A stretch of DNA of 64,000 bases from SCUS01 sp966211675. Lineage in GTDB: Bacteria; Myxococcota_A; Polyangia; Polyangiales; Ga0077539. Shown here in pieces: positions 8,825-17,342 of the stretch. The notes beneath the pieces were generated by a model. The model was given only the letters and a program-made list of their open reading frames with translations, searched no databases and was not told where the DNA came from. The stretch covers positions 98,322-162,321 of the forward strand of contig CBIHPK010000004.1 of NCBI GenBank assembly GCA_966211675.1, given 5' to 3'. The first letter of the stretch is position 1, and each line of letters starts with the position of its first letter. A program made the position numbers and the translations under genes.

Positions 8825-10903
8825 ATGAACCTCCTCGTCGCCCGAGCCGCGCGCCACGTCGTGTACTTCGCGCTCCTCGCGCTTCACCAGCGGACGCGCT
8901 GGCACTCCGCCGCGGAGCGCGCCGCCTGCGTGGAGTGGGCCCTCGCCTCCATCACCCGGGAGGTCAACGCCCTCGCGACGCCCGATGACCCTCGCGTCGC
9001 GCCGCACTGGTCGAAGCTGAAGGGCTGCGTCGATCGCTTCGCCTCGGCCGCCGACGACGCGGAGCGCAGGGCGCTGCTCCAGGAGGTCGCCCTCGTCGGC
9101 CGCCAGCTGGTGATCGCGGCCTCCTCGGGCTCGGTCGTCGGCAACGTCGGCGCCGTCGTCTCCGCGGCCTGGACCTACGCTCAGCAGCTCTCGCTCACGC
9201 TGCTCTGCGGGGCGGTGGTCGCCGCCACGCTCGCGTACAACGCGCCGGTGCGCAGCGTCGTGGTGGGCTCGCGCGTCGGGGTGACCTCGCTCGCGGTGCT
9301 GAGCGTGCTCGCGGTGTGCCTCTTCGCGTGGCTCGAACCCGCCGGGCGTCGGCCCTTCTGGAGCCCCTTCGCGGTGCCGCCTCCGGGGCGCACCGCCAAC
9401 GGGTGGCTGCCGCAGTCGTCGGAGCGGAGGTTCCTGCTGGGGCTCGCGACCTCGCTGGGCGCGGCGCTCGTGCTGCTGGTGGCCGCGGCGCTGCTGCTGG
9501 GCTTCATCAACCCTGAGTTTCGCAGCCCCGTGACCGTCGTGGCGGGCCTCGGGGTGTTCTTCCTCGCGGCCCACGCCATCGACGTGTGGGACTACTTCGA
9601 CCCTCGCCCGGTGCGAGTCGTGGGCGCCGTCGGCGCCGCGGCGATGGTCTGGATCGCGCTCGGCTACACGCCCGACGAGCCTTGGGACGTGCGCCCGCTC
9701 GCTCCGGCGCCGTCACACTGGATCCGCTCGGCGCAGTGGCCTCGCGCGGGCGAAGGGCCGGTGGTGGTGCTGGCCCTCTCCGGCGGCGGGTCGCGCGCGG
9801 CGATCTTCGGCGGCGCCGCCCTCACCACGCTCGACCGCGAGGTGCCCGACATCGCCCGCAACATCCAGGCGATCAGCGCCGTCTCCGGCGGGAGCCTCGC
9901 CACCGCGGGCTACCTCGCGACGCGCATGGGCCGCGTCGATGGGCGCGGCTACGACGCGGCGATGAGCGCGGACTTCGTCTGGCCTCTGCTGCGGGCGGCC
10001 TTCACCCCGGAGCTGCGCGCGCAGGCCGTGGTCTCCAGCTGGAACGATCTGCTGCACGTCGGCGACGTGTCCCTCGACGGCCTCGCACACCGCTGGAACG
10101 ACCCCGCCTCGCCGATGCTCCCGGTGCCGATCTTGAACGCGACGGACATGAGCGGTCACGAGGTGATGTTGAGCCCCTTCGAGCCCGCGGCCTTCGCCGG
10201 GGACGACCGCGTCGCCTGCAAGGAAGACCAGCGCTCCGAGGCCGCGTGGGTGTGCGACCGCGACGAGTCGCACGCCATCCAGGACCTGCTCCCCGGCGTC
10301 GACGTCCCGCTGCTCTCGGCGGTGCGCGCGTCGGCCAACTTCCCGCTGGCCTTCCCGCTGATTCCGCTGCGGTCGCCGGGGCCCATCCCGGGCCACTCGC
10401 AGTTCGGCGACCCGACGCGCACGCGGCTCACCGACGGCGGGCTGCGCATCAACTCCGGCGTCGACCCGCTCTACTACCTGCTGCTCGCGCACCGCGAGGC
10501 GATCCGTCGCCGGGGCGTGGTGCTGGTGGTGGTCGACGCCATGGCCGCGAGCCGCTCGGGCGCCGTTCCGGGCGAGTGGGAGATCCTAGCGACGCTGCGC
10601 CGCTCGTCGGTGGGCAACGTGCAGCGCCTGCACCGGATGATGATCACCCGCCTGGCCGCGGAGTTCGGCGGGCGCTTCGGCTGCGTGCGCGTCGACGCGG
10701 AGCCCTCGTCCCTCTCCGACGTGCCGACCTCCTGGTACGTCGACGCGGCGGAGCGGCGCACGGTGCGCTCGCACTTCCAGAGCCACCGCTGGGCCGGGCA
10801 GCGGGCCTCCCTGCGGTGGACCTTCGACGCCGTCGGGGCCGCGACCCCGGAGGCCGACGAGGCGCTCGTCGAGGGCTGCCTCGCTCGTCCGTCGCTGCAG
10901 TAG
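8825..10903 (+). CDS. Membrane-anchored patatin-like phospholipase
   Basis: A 692-residue protein combining a membrane region with a C-terminal patatin hydrolase. Predicted membrane segments lie at about residues 117-140, 152-174, 203-228, 234-255 and 264-282. The patatin domain starts near residue 310: the oxyanion loop ALSGGGSRAAIFGG (about 317-330), the nucleophile motif ISAVSGGSLA (serine about 352), and DGGLRINSG carrying the catalytic aspartate (about 537). An alanine replaces the first glycine of GXSXG, as seen in several bacterial patatins. Such Ser-Asp dyad enzymes hydrolyse acyl esters of membrane lipids. ATG 8825 begins a normal positively charged, hydrophobic N-terminus; a GTG upstream (8684) would add a low-complexity leader and is less likely. 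No good ribosome-binding site is visible. The substrate is unknown. Confidence 0.87.
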   Translation: MNLLVARAARHVVYFALLALHQRTRWHSAAERAACVEWALASITREVNALATPDDPRVAPHWSKLKGCVDRFASAADDAERRALLQEVALVGRQLVIAASSGSVVGNVGAVVSAAWTYAQQLSLTLLCGAVVAATLAYNAPVRSVVVGSRVGVTSLAVLSVLAVCLFAWLEPAGRRPFWSPFAVPPPGRTANGWLPQSSERRFLLGLATSLGAALVLLVAAALLLGFINPEFRSPVTVVAGLGVFFLAAHAIDVWDYFDPRPVRVVGAVGAAAMVWIALGYTPDEPWDVRPLAPAPSHWIRSAQWPRAGEGPVVVLALSGGGSRAAIFGGAALTTLDREVPDIARNIQAISAVSGGSLATAGYLATRMGRVDGRGYDAAMSADFVWPLLRAAFTPELRAQAVVSSWNDLLHVGDVSLDGLAHRWNDPASPMLPVPILNATDMSGHEVMLSPFEPAAFAGDDRVACKEDQRSEAAWVCDRDESHAIQDLLPGVDVPLLSAVRASANFPLAFPLIPLRSPGPIPGHSQFGDPTRTRLTDGGLRINSGVDPLYYLLLAHREAIRRRGVVLVVVDAMAASRSGAVPGEWEILATLRRSSVGNVQRLHRMMITRLAAEFGGRFGCVRVDAEPSSLSDVPTSWYVDAAERRTVRSHFQSHRWAGQRASLRWTFDAVGAATPEADEALVEGCLARPSLQ

Positions 10904-10967
10904 GCGCGGGCCCATTGCGCGACGAAAAGTTCCGCTCCGGCGACGGCGCCTCCTACCCTGCGACGCG

Positions 10968-11279
10968 ATGGACGCCCTCCGCACGCGGCTCACCCTCGGG
11001 CTGCCGCTCCTGCTGCTGCTCGTGACCGTGATCGGCGTGCCGACGATGATCTTCGGCGCCAACGGGCTGCCCCGTCACCGGCGGCTGCGGGCGCAGCTCG
11101 CGGCGCAGCTCGAGGAGAACCACCGGCTCGCGAGCGACCTGCTCCGGCTGCGCTCCGAGCTCGACGCCTTCCAGCGCGACCCTCGCGCGAGGGAGCGCGC
11201 CGTCCGCGAGGAGCTCGGCTGGGTGCGCCGCGACGAGATCGTCGTCGAGATCCCTGCCCGCGCGGGCCGAGCGCTCTGA
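10968..11279 (+). CDS. FtsB/DivIC-type septum formation initiator protein
   Basis: A 103-residue bitopic membrane protein: a short cytoplasmic N-terminus, one transmembrane helix (about residues 10-30), then a periplasmic coiled coil (LRAQLAAQLEENHRLASDL, about 40-70) and the family end motif RERAVREELGWVRRDEIVVEI. This is the DivIC/FtsB pattern, in which the coiled coil pairs with FtsL and links to FtsQ in the divisome. In many proteobacteria ftsB follows eno; here it stands between a patatin and a diguanylate cyclase, so it could be a paralogue rather than the main division protein. It is 73 bases before the GTG of the next gene and may be co-transcribed with it. Confidence 0.82.
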   Translation: MDALRTRLTLGLPLLLLLVTVIGVPTMIFGANGLPRHRRLRAQLAAQLEENHRLASDLLRLRSELDAFQRDPRARERAVREELGWVRRDEIVVEIPARAGRAL

Positions 11280-11352
11280 GAGAAGTCCGCGGGTTTCTTG
11301 CGACCGCTCCCCCTCGACTGCTAACCGCCTCGCCGGGAGGCTGCGCCGTCGC

Positions 11353-13545
11353 GTGAACATGGTCGTGCTGTTCGGTTCGATGCGACGCGGCGCGAGGCTC
11401 ATCGCCGCGCCCGTGGTCACCCTCGCGGTCGCTGCGCGGATCGCCGGCGGCGCCCTCCGTCCCCATGACCTGCACGGCCTCGACGGCGTGCTCGTCGGCG
11501 TCGGCGTGGTGGGCCTCGCGGTCCGCCTGCTGCCCTCGCGGCGCGGCCCCGTCGACGCCGAGCACCCGCCGCTCGACCTGGGCGCCGCCTCGCTCTGCCT
11601 CGCGCTCGGCTACGCGCTCACCTCCGCCCTCGGCGGCCTCGCGGGCCCGCTCTCCGCGCTCCCGCTGCTGGTGCTCGCGGCGGTGGTCGCGCTCGGCGAC
11701 CCGCGGCGCACCTGGGTCGTCGCCGGCTGCGCGGTGCTGCTCGAGGTCGCGCTGCACCGCGCCGCGCACCCGACCCTCGACGGGCTCTCGCTCGGCCTGC
11801 GGCTCTCGGTGGTGCTCGGCAGCGCGGCGCTGCACTTCACGCTCACCCGCGCGGAGGTCGCCCGCGTCCGGGCCCACGCGCGCACCATGCTCCACGACGA
11901 GCGACGTCGTCAGCGCGACTCGGCCCGCTCGCTCCGGCTCGGGGCCACCGCCTCGCAGGCGAGCGCGCGCCCCCGGTCGAGCGACGACGCGCGCAACCGC
12001 GGCAGCCTGGAGGAGATCCACGCCTCGCTGGTGGGGCTGCTCAACCTCACCCGCCGCACGATGCAGCTGCGCACCTGCGCGCTGCTCTGGGTCGACGCGA
12101 AGGCCCAGAACCTCCGGCTGGTCGAGGCCGCCACCGACGACGCGATCCAGACCGAGCTCATCCCCGCCGGGGCGGGAGCGCTCGGGGCCGTGATGCAGCT
12201 CGGGCGGCCCGTGGCGCTCGCGAGCCTGCGCCCCGACTACGCGGGCCTGCCGTACTACCCCACGCCCTCCGGCGTGCGCTGCTTCGCGGGCGTCCCGGTG
12301 ATCGACGACGACGCGGTGCGAGGCGTGCTCGCGGCCGACCGCGACGACGACCGACCCTTCACCGCGGAGGAGCAGGCGACGCTCGAGAGCGTGGCCCTGC
12401 AGGCGCGGCGGCTCATCAACAACGAGCGCGTCTTCGCCCGCCTCGAGCGCATCAAGAACGACATGACCGCGCTCTTCGAGGCCTCGCGCTCCCTCGGCGA
12501 GGCCATGACCGAGGACCAGTGCCTCGCCGCCCTCACCAGCGCCGCGAGCGCGATCGTCGCGCACGACCTGCTGGTCTTCACCGCCTACGACCCGCACGCC
12601 GGGCGGCACCGCGTGCGGCACGTGGCGGGCGACGTGCCCGCGGGGCTCGCGACCACGGAGTTCGCCGACAACGGCGGCCTCGTGGCGGCGGCCGTGCGCG
12701 CCCGCGTGGCGCTGCCGTACCGCGGTCAGCTCGACCCGAAGACCCAGTTCGTCTTCACCAAGGGCCTGGCGCTCAAGTCCGTGGCCTCGGTGCTCGTGCT
12801 CCCGCTGGTGGCGCGCGACAAGGCCCTCGGCACCCTCACCCTCTGCGCGCAGCGCAAGGGCGCCTTCCCCGACGCGATCCGCCAGCTGCTCGGGGTGCTC
12901 GCCTCGCACGCCTCGGTGACCCTCGCCAACGCCGCGGCGGTGCGGCGCCTCGAGGAGATGGCCACCACCGACCCGATGACCGGCCACCTCAACAAGCGAG
13001 CGCTGGAGACGGAGTTCGAGCAGCGCCTCCGCTCCGCGGCCCGCTTCGGCCGCACGCTCGGGCTGATCGTGCTCGACATCGACAAGTTCAAGACCGTCAA
13101 CGACACCTACGGCCACGCCTTCGGCGACGTGGTCATCAAGGGCCTCGGCGCCGTGCTCGGGCGGTGCCGCCGCGAGACCGACGTGATCGCCCGCTTCGGC
13201 GGCGAGGAGTTCGTCGTGGTCTGCGAGCAGACCGACGCCGCGGGCACCTTCCTGCTGGCCGAGCGCATCCGCGAGGAGCTGCAGAGCCAGGTCTTCCAGA
13301 GCGAGCACGGGCCCGTGAAGGTCACCTGCTCGCTCGGGGTGTCGGCCTTCCCGGGCGACGGCGACAGCCGCGCGGTGCTCTTCGAGCGCGCCGACCAGGC
13401 CCTCTACGCGGCCAAGCACAACGGCCGCAACCAGACCCGGTCGGCCTCCCCGACGGAGGCCCCGACGGACGCCGCGAGGCGCAGCCCCGTCAGCGCGAGG
13501 CGCAGCCCCAAGGCCACGGCGCCCAAGATCGCGCGCAGCGCCTGA
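11353..13545 (+). CDS. Membrane diguanylate cyclase with two GAF domains
   Basis: A 730-residue protein: several membrane helices in the first 170 residues, GAF 1 (about 216-358), GAF 2 (about 370-530) and a C-terminal GGDEF domain (about 560-710). The active site reads RFGGEEF (about 614-620), with the metal-binding DIDKFKTVND (about 574). RETD lies five residues before GGEEF, which is the RxxD inhibitory site, so product feedback by c-di-GMP is expected. The substrate-contacting aspartate in GHAFGD is present, arguing for c-di-GMP rather than the hybrid cGAMP type. A short basic, Ser/Pro-rich tail follows. It would make c-di-GMP in response to a ligand or redox signal sensed by the GAF domains. 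GTG 11353 is taken as start; ATG 11359 is two codons downstream. Confidence 0.92.
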   Translation: MNMVVLFGSMRRGARLIAAPVVTLAVAARIAGGALRPHDLHGLDGVLVGVGVVGLAVRLLPSRRGPVDAEHPPLDLGAASLCLALGYALTSALGGLAGPLSALPLLVLAAVVALGDPRRTWVVAGCAVLLEVALHRAAHPTLDGLSLGLRLSVVLGSAALHFTLTRAEVARVRAHARTMLHDERRRQRDSARSLRLGATASQASARPRSSDDARNRGSLEEIHASLVGLLNLTRRTMQLRTCALLWVDAKAQNLRLVEAATDDAIQTELIPAGAGALGAVMQLGRPVALASLRPDYAGLPYYPTPSGVRCFAGVPVIDDDAVRGVLAADRDDDRPFTAEEQATLESVALQARRLINNERVFARLERIKNDMTALFEASRSLGEAMTEDQCLAALTSAASAIVAHDLLVFTAYDPHAGRHRVRHVAGDVPAGLATTEFADNGGLVAAAVRARVALPYRGQLDPKTQFVFTKGLALKSVASVLVLPLVARDKALGTLTLCAQRKGAFPDAIRQLLGVLASHASVTLANAAAVRRLEEMATTDPMTGHLNKRALETEFEQRLRSAARFGRTLGLIVLDIDKFKTVNDTYGHAFGDVVIKGLGAVLGRCRRETDVIARFGGEEFVVVCEQTDAAGTFLLAERIREELQSQVFQSEHGPVKVTCSLGVSAFPGDGDSRAVLFERADQALYAAKHNGRNQTRSASPTEAPTDAARRSPVSARRSPKATAPKIARSA

Positions 13546-13606
13546 GGCCGTAAGCCCCCCCGCCTGCGGTCGCGCGACACCTACACCGCACCACACGATC
13601 AGGTCG

Positions 13607-13636
13607 TTGCTTCGACCTTCACGACTCACCTAACTT
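13607..13636 (+). promoter_or_regulatory. Candidate promoter for the first cysteine-repeat lipoprotein
   Basis: TTGCTT (13607-13612), an 18-base spacer and TAACTT (13631-13636) lie 65 bases upstream of the ATG at 13701, within the 155-base spacer after the diguanylate cyclase. The -10 match is weak. Confidence 0.25.
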
Positions 13637-13700
13637 CGTTCCCACGCGGCGCGGCGTTCGGAAGAGGGCGCGCGGCAACGCTCGCGCGAAGAGGAGAACG

Positions 13701-16700
13701 ATGAATCAAGGTCAAGGAAGGTTCGGACCGCTCGCACTGCTGTGCGTGGCGGCACTGGTCGGCGGAGGCTGTCTGGGCAGCTCCGTGGTCGGAGGCCCTG
13801 AGGACGCGGGCGGCGGCACCGACAGCGCGAGGGACGTCTCCGCCGACGGGGCCTTCGACGCCCCGGAGGGCAGCGACGTCGCCGCCGACGCGATCGACGC
13901 CGGCGGCTCGGACGCCGCGGTCGACGGCGCGGTCACGGCCGACGGCGCGGACGCCGCGGACGCGGTTCCGACCTGCACCACCAACGCGCAGTGCTCGGAC
14001 AACGAGTTCGGGCAGAACGTCTGCGACACCACGACCGGGCGCTGCGTCCGATGCACCGCAGCGGACGACCGCTGCGCCATGGGCGAGTACTGCAACCCCG
14101 CGTCGAACACCTGCGTGCGCGGCTGTCGCAGCGACGACGCCTGCCGCGGGGCGGCGGCGGACGGCGGCGTCGCGGACGGCGGCGACGGAGGCTTCGTCTC
14201 CGGCGGCCGCTGCAACCCGACCACGCGGACCTGCGTGGACTGCGTCACCGACGACCAGTGCGCGACGGGCCAGCGGTGCGTGGGCAGCGTCTGCGTGACC
14301 GGCTGCACGGGCTCCTCGAACTGCGGCGCGGGCCAGGCCTGCTGCGGCGGCGGGTGCGTCGACGTCCAGGCCAACGTCGCCAACTGCGGGATGTGCGGGA
14401 CCATGTGCTCCACGCCCAACGGCGCGCCGCGCTGCGAGATGGGCACCTGCCGCATCGGCGAGTGCACCGGCGCCTTCCGCGACTGCGACAGCACCGTGAC
14501 CAACGGCTGCGAGACCAACACCCTCGACGACCTCAACAACTGCGGCAGCTGCGGCCGCGTGTGCCCGACGCCGGCCAACGCGCGCCCGACCTGCGCCGCG
14601 GGCGCGTGCGCGTTCACCTGCCTCGAGGGCTTCGCCGACTGCGACGGCGTGGCGGAGAACGGCTGCGAGGTCGACACGCGCACCGACCGCGCGAACTGCG
14701 GCCGCTGCATGAACGGCTGCAACCCCATGAGCGGCACCGGCGCCTGCTCCATGGGGATGTGCACCGTCACCGCGTGCGACGAGGGCTTCGGCGACTGCGA
14801 CGGCATGGCCGCCAACGGCTGCGAGGTCGACGTCCGCGCCAGCACGATGCACTGCGGCACCTGCGGCACCATGTGCCCGGCGCCCGCCAACGGCTCGGCC
14901 ACCTGCACGATGGGCCGCTGCGGCGCGGCGTGCTCCGAGGGCTTCGCGGACTGCGACGGCATGGCGGCCAACGGCTGCGAGGTCGACATCCGCACGGACA
15001 ACACGCACTGCGGCGCCTGCGGGCGGCCGTGCGTGATCCCCAACGGCAGCCCGGCCTGCGCGGCCGGGATGTGCCGCGTGGGCACCTGCAACGACGGCTT
15101 CGCGGACTGCGACGGCGTGGCCGAGAACGGCTGCGAGACCGACATCCGGACCACCGCGACGAACTGCGGCCGCTGCGGCAACTCGTGCGCCGTCGCGGGC
15201 GGCAGCGCGGCGTGCACCGCGGGCTCCTGCGTGGTCGGCGGCTGCGCCACCGGCCGCGGCGACTGCGACATGAACACGGACAACGGCTGCGAGGTCGACA
15301 CGCAGACCAGCCCCACGAACTGCGGCGCCTGCGGGCGCGTGTGCGTGATCCCCAACGCCACCGCGGCGTGCCGCGCGGGCGTGTGCGCCGTCGGCGTCTG
15401 CAACGCCGGCTTCGGCGACTGCGACGGCGACCCCACCAACGGCTGCGAGACGGACCTTCGCACCAGCACCAACAACTGCGGCGCGTGCGGCAGCGCGTGC
15501 TTCGCCGCCAACGGCGTCGCGGCCTGCGTGGCGGGCGTCTGCGCGCTCGACCGATGCAACCCCGGCTTCGCCGACTGCAACAACTTCTACAGCGACGGCT
15601 GCGAGATCGCGACCGTCAGCGACGTCAACAACTGCGGCCGCTGCGCCAACTCCTGCCCCGTCCCGCCCTCCGGGTCGCGGGTCTGCGTGGCGGGCGTGTG
15701 CGCCATCGGCACCTGCGCCTCGGGAACCGGCGACTGCGACGGCAACCTCGGCAACGGCTGCGAGGTGAACACCAACACCAGCGTCCTCCACTGCGGCGGC
15801 TGCGGCCGTACGTGCGCCGCGAGGGCGAACGCCTCGGTGTTCTGCTCCTCGGGCGCGTGCGGGTTCACCTGCAACGCCGGCTTCGCGGACTGCGACGGCA
15901 ACCCCCTCAACGGCTGCGAGGTCGACACGCGGAGCAACACCGGCAACTGCGGCCGCTGCGGCAACGCCTGCTCGACGGCCAACGGCACCTCCACCTGCTC
16001 GGCGGGCGTCTGCGGCATCGGCGCGTGCAACGCGGGCTTCGCCAACTGCGACGGCCTCGTGCCCAACGGCTGCGAGGTCGACACTCGGAGCAACACCGCC
16101 AACTGCAGCCGCTGCGGCAACGCGTGCGTGGCCCCGGTCGGCGGCAGCGTCAGCTGCAGCGCGAGCGCCTGCGTGCAGGCCTGCCCGGCGGGTCAGTCCA
16201 ACTGCGGCGGGACGTGTCGCGCGACGGGCGCCGTCTGCGCCTCCGCGGGCACCGGCGGCTGCGCCCAGGTCGGCACCATCGTCTGCTCGGGGACGAGCAC
16301 CGCGTGCTCGGCCGCGCCGCGCACCTCGGGCGTCTGCACCTCGCCGGTGGGCGGGCTCTGCGGCGCCGGTGGCGTCTGCGCCTGCCCGGCGGGTCAGACC
16401 AACTGCGGCGGCACCTGCCGCGCGCTCACGAGCGACCCGACCAACTGCGGCGGCTGCGGGGTGGTGTGCTCGGCCCCGATCGGCGGCAGCGTCACCTGCA
16501 GCGGGGGCGGCTGCGTGCAGTCGTGCCCGGCGGGTCAGACCAACTGCGGCGGGACGTGTCGCGCGACGGGCGCGGCCTGCGCCTCCGCGGGCACCGGCGG
16601 CTGCGCCCAGGCCGGCACCATCGTCTGCTCGGGGACGACCACCGCGTGCTCCGCCGCGCCGCGCACCTCCGGCGCCTGCTCCACGCCGTCCGGCGGCTCG

Positions 16701-17210
16701 TGCGACGGCGCGGGCAACTGCGTGTGCCCGTCGGGCCAGACCAACTGCTCCGGCGCGTGCCGTGACCTGGCCGGCGACATCGCGAACTGCGGCGCCTGCG
16801 GCCGCGCGTGCGGCGCCTCGCAGGCCTGCGTGAGCGGCGTCTGCATCGGCCAGGGCTCGCTGCGCTTCACCCTGACCTGGACCACCAACGGCGACATGGA
16901 TCTCCACGTGACGCCGCCGTGCGGGACGCAGATCTACTACGCCAATCGCTCGGCCTGCGGCGGCACGCTCGACCGCGACGACACCACCACCCGCGGCCCG
17001 GAGAACATCTACTGGAACGCGTCGTACACCCCGGGCCGCTACTACGTGTGCCCGGAGTCGTACACGAGCGCGGTGGCCAACACGACCTGGACCCTGGTCG
17101 TGGTCCGCAACGGCATCGAGGTCGCGCGCCGCTCCGGCGTCCGCGGTCGCACCGACGGCAACATCGCGTGCAACGCCGCCTTCCCGGGCGTGGTCGTGCT
17201 CGACCTCTGA
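13701..17210 (+). CDS. Large cysteine-repeat lipoprotein with C-terminal DUF2135-like domain
   Basis: A 1169-residue exported lipoprotein. The signal peptide ends in the lipobox VGGGC (Cys24), followed by an Asp/Ala-rich low-complexity stretch. Two short Cys-rich motifs lead into eleven tandem repeats of about 45 residues, each with a core such as GFADCDGVAENGCEVDT and NCGRCGNSC, roughly eight cysteines per unit, so extensive disulfide bonding outside the cell is likely. A 342-base tandem duplication follows (CPAGQTNCGGTC type). The last 115 residues (TLTWTTNGDMDLHVTPP onward) resemble the DUF2135/YfaP domain. GAGGAG lies five bases before the ATG. A convergent paralogue follows at 17343-19865. 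Function is not known; a structural or adhesive surface role is a guess. Confidence 0.85.
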   Translation: MNQGQGRFGPLALLCVAALVGGGCLGSSVVGGPEDAGGGTDSARDVSADGAFDAPEGSDVAADAIDAGGSDAAVDGAVTADGADAADAVPTCTTNAQCSDNEFGQNVCDTTTGRCVRCTAADDRCAMGEYCNPASNTCVRGCRSDDACRGAAADGGVADGGDGGFVSGGRCNPTTRTCVDCVTDDQCATGQRCVGSVCVTGCTGSSNCGAGQACCGGGCVDVQANVANCGMCGTMCSTPNGAPRCEMGTCRIGECTGAFRDCDSTVTNGCETNTLDDLNNCGSCGRVCPTPANARPTCAAGACAFTCLEGFADCDGVAENGCEVDTRTDRANCGRCMNGCNPMSGTGACSMGMCTVTACDEGFGDCDGMAANGCEVDVRASTMHCGTCGTMCPAPANGSATCTMGRCGAACSEGFADCDGMAANGCEVDIRTDNTHCGACGRPCVIPNGSPACAAGMCRVGTCNDGFADCDGVAENGCETDIRTTATNCGRCGNSCAVAGGSAACTAGSCVVGGCATGRGDCDMNTDNGCEVDTQTSPTNCGACGRVCVIPNATAACRAGVCAVGVCNAGFGDCDGDPTNGCETDLRTSTNNCGACGSACFAANGVAACVAGVCALDRCNPGFADCNNFYSDGCEIATVSDVNNCGRCANSCPVPPSGSRVCVAGVCAIGTCASGTGDCDGNLGNGCEVNTNTSVLHCGGCGRTCAARANASVFCSSGACGFTCNAGFADCDGNPLNGCEVDTRSNTGNCGRCGNACSTANGTSTCSAGVCGIGACNAGFANCDGLVPNGCEVDTRSNTANCSRCGNACVAPVGGSVSCSASACVQACPAGQSNCGGTCRATGAVCASAGTGGCAQVGTIVCSGTSTACSAAPRTSGVCTSPVGGLCGAGGVCACPAGQTNCGGTCRALTSDPTNCGGCGVVCSAPIGGSVTCSGGGCVQSCPAGQTNCGGTCRATGAACASAGTGGCAQAGTIVCSGTTTACSAAPRTSGACSTPSGGSCDGAGNCVCPSGQTNCSGACRDLAGDIANCGACGRACGASQACVSGVCIGQGSLRFTLTWTTNGDMDLHVTPPCGTQIYYANRSACGGTLDRDDTTTRGPENIYWNASYTPGRYYVCPESYTSAVANTTWTLVVVRNGIEVARRSGVRGRTDGNIACNAAFPGVVVLDL
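16131..16800 (+). repeat. 342-bp tandem duplication inside the cysteine-repeat gene
   Basis: Two copies about 342 bases apart (for example cggcggcagc at 16139 and 16481; gcgtgcag at 16171 and 16513). The first 200 bases are nearly identical, encoding CRATGAVCASAGTGGCAQ versus CRATGAACASAGTGGCAQ; the rest has diverged. The reading frame is kept (114 codons). Confidence 0.85.
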
Positions 17211-17223
17211 TCGCCCACGGCGA

Positions 17224-17263
17224 CGCGGCGCCGAGGGGACACTGATCCCCCTAAGGCGCCGCG
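17224..17263. terminator. Hairpin between convergent cysteine-repeat genes
   Basis: A perfect nine-base outer stem (CGCGGCGCC at 17224-17232, GGCGCCGCG at 17255-17263) encloses an inner AGGGG/CCCCT stem. It lies 14 bases after the stop of one gene and 80 bases beyond the stop of the other. No T-tract follows on either strand, so intrinsic termination would be atypical, but the position fits a shared bidirectional terminator. Confidence 0.5.
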
Positions 17264-17342
17264 CTCGTCCCCTCTCCCTCTCCCCCCTCCTCCAGCCCTG
17301 ATCCTCCGGCGGCGCCCGCTCGCGGCGCGTCGTCGTAGGGGA

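Noticed and set aside
13900..16700. Possible CRISPR-like array because of regularly spaced repeats
   Set aside because: The repeats are protein-coding units of variable DNA sequence without uniform spacers, and there are no cas genes.
13997..16765. Plus-strand 924-codon frame within the cysteine-repeat gene
   Set aside because: Arg/Leu-rich shifted frame of the real coding sequence.
13626..16907. 1093-codon minus-strand frame opposite the cysteine-repeat gene
   Set aside because: Monotonous Ala/Val/Gly/Arg composition mirrors the repeats of the real gene; no start signal or domain.
17224..17263. Possible mobile-element end or attachment site at the inverted repeat
   Set aside because: No transposase, integrase or target duplication nearby; the position between convergent stops fits a terminator better.
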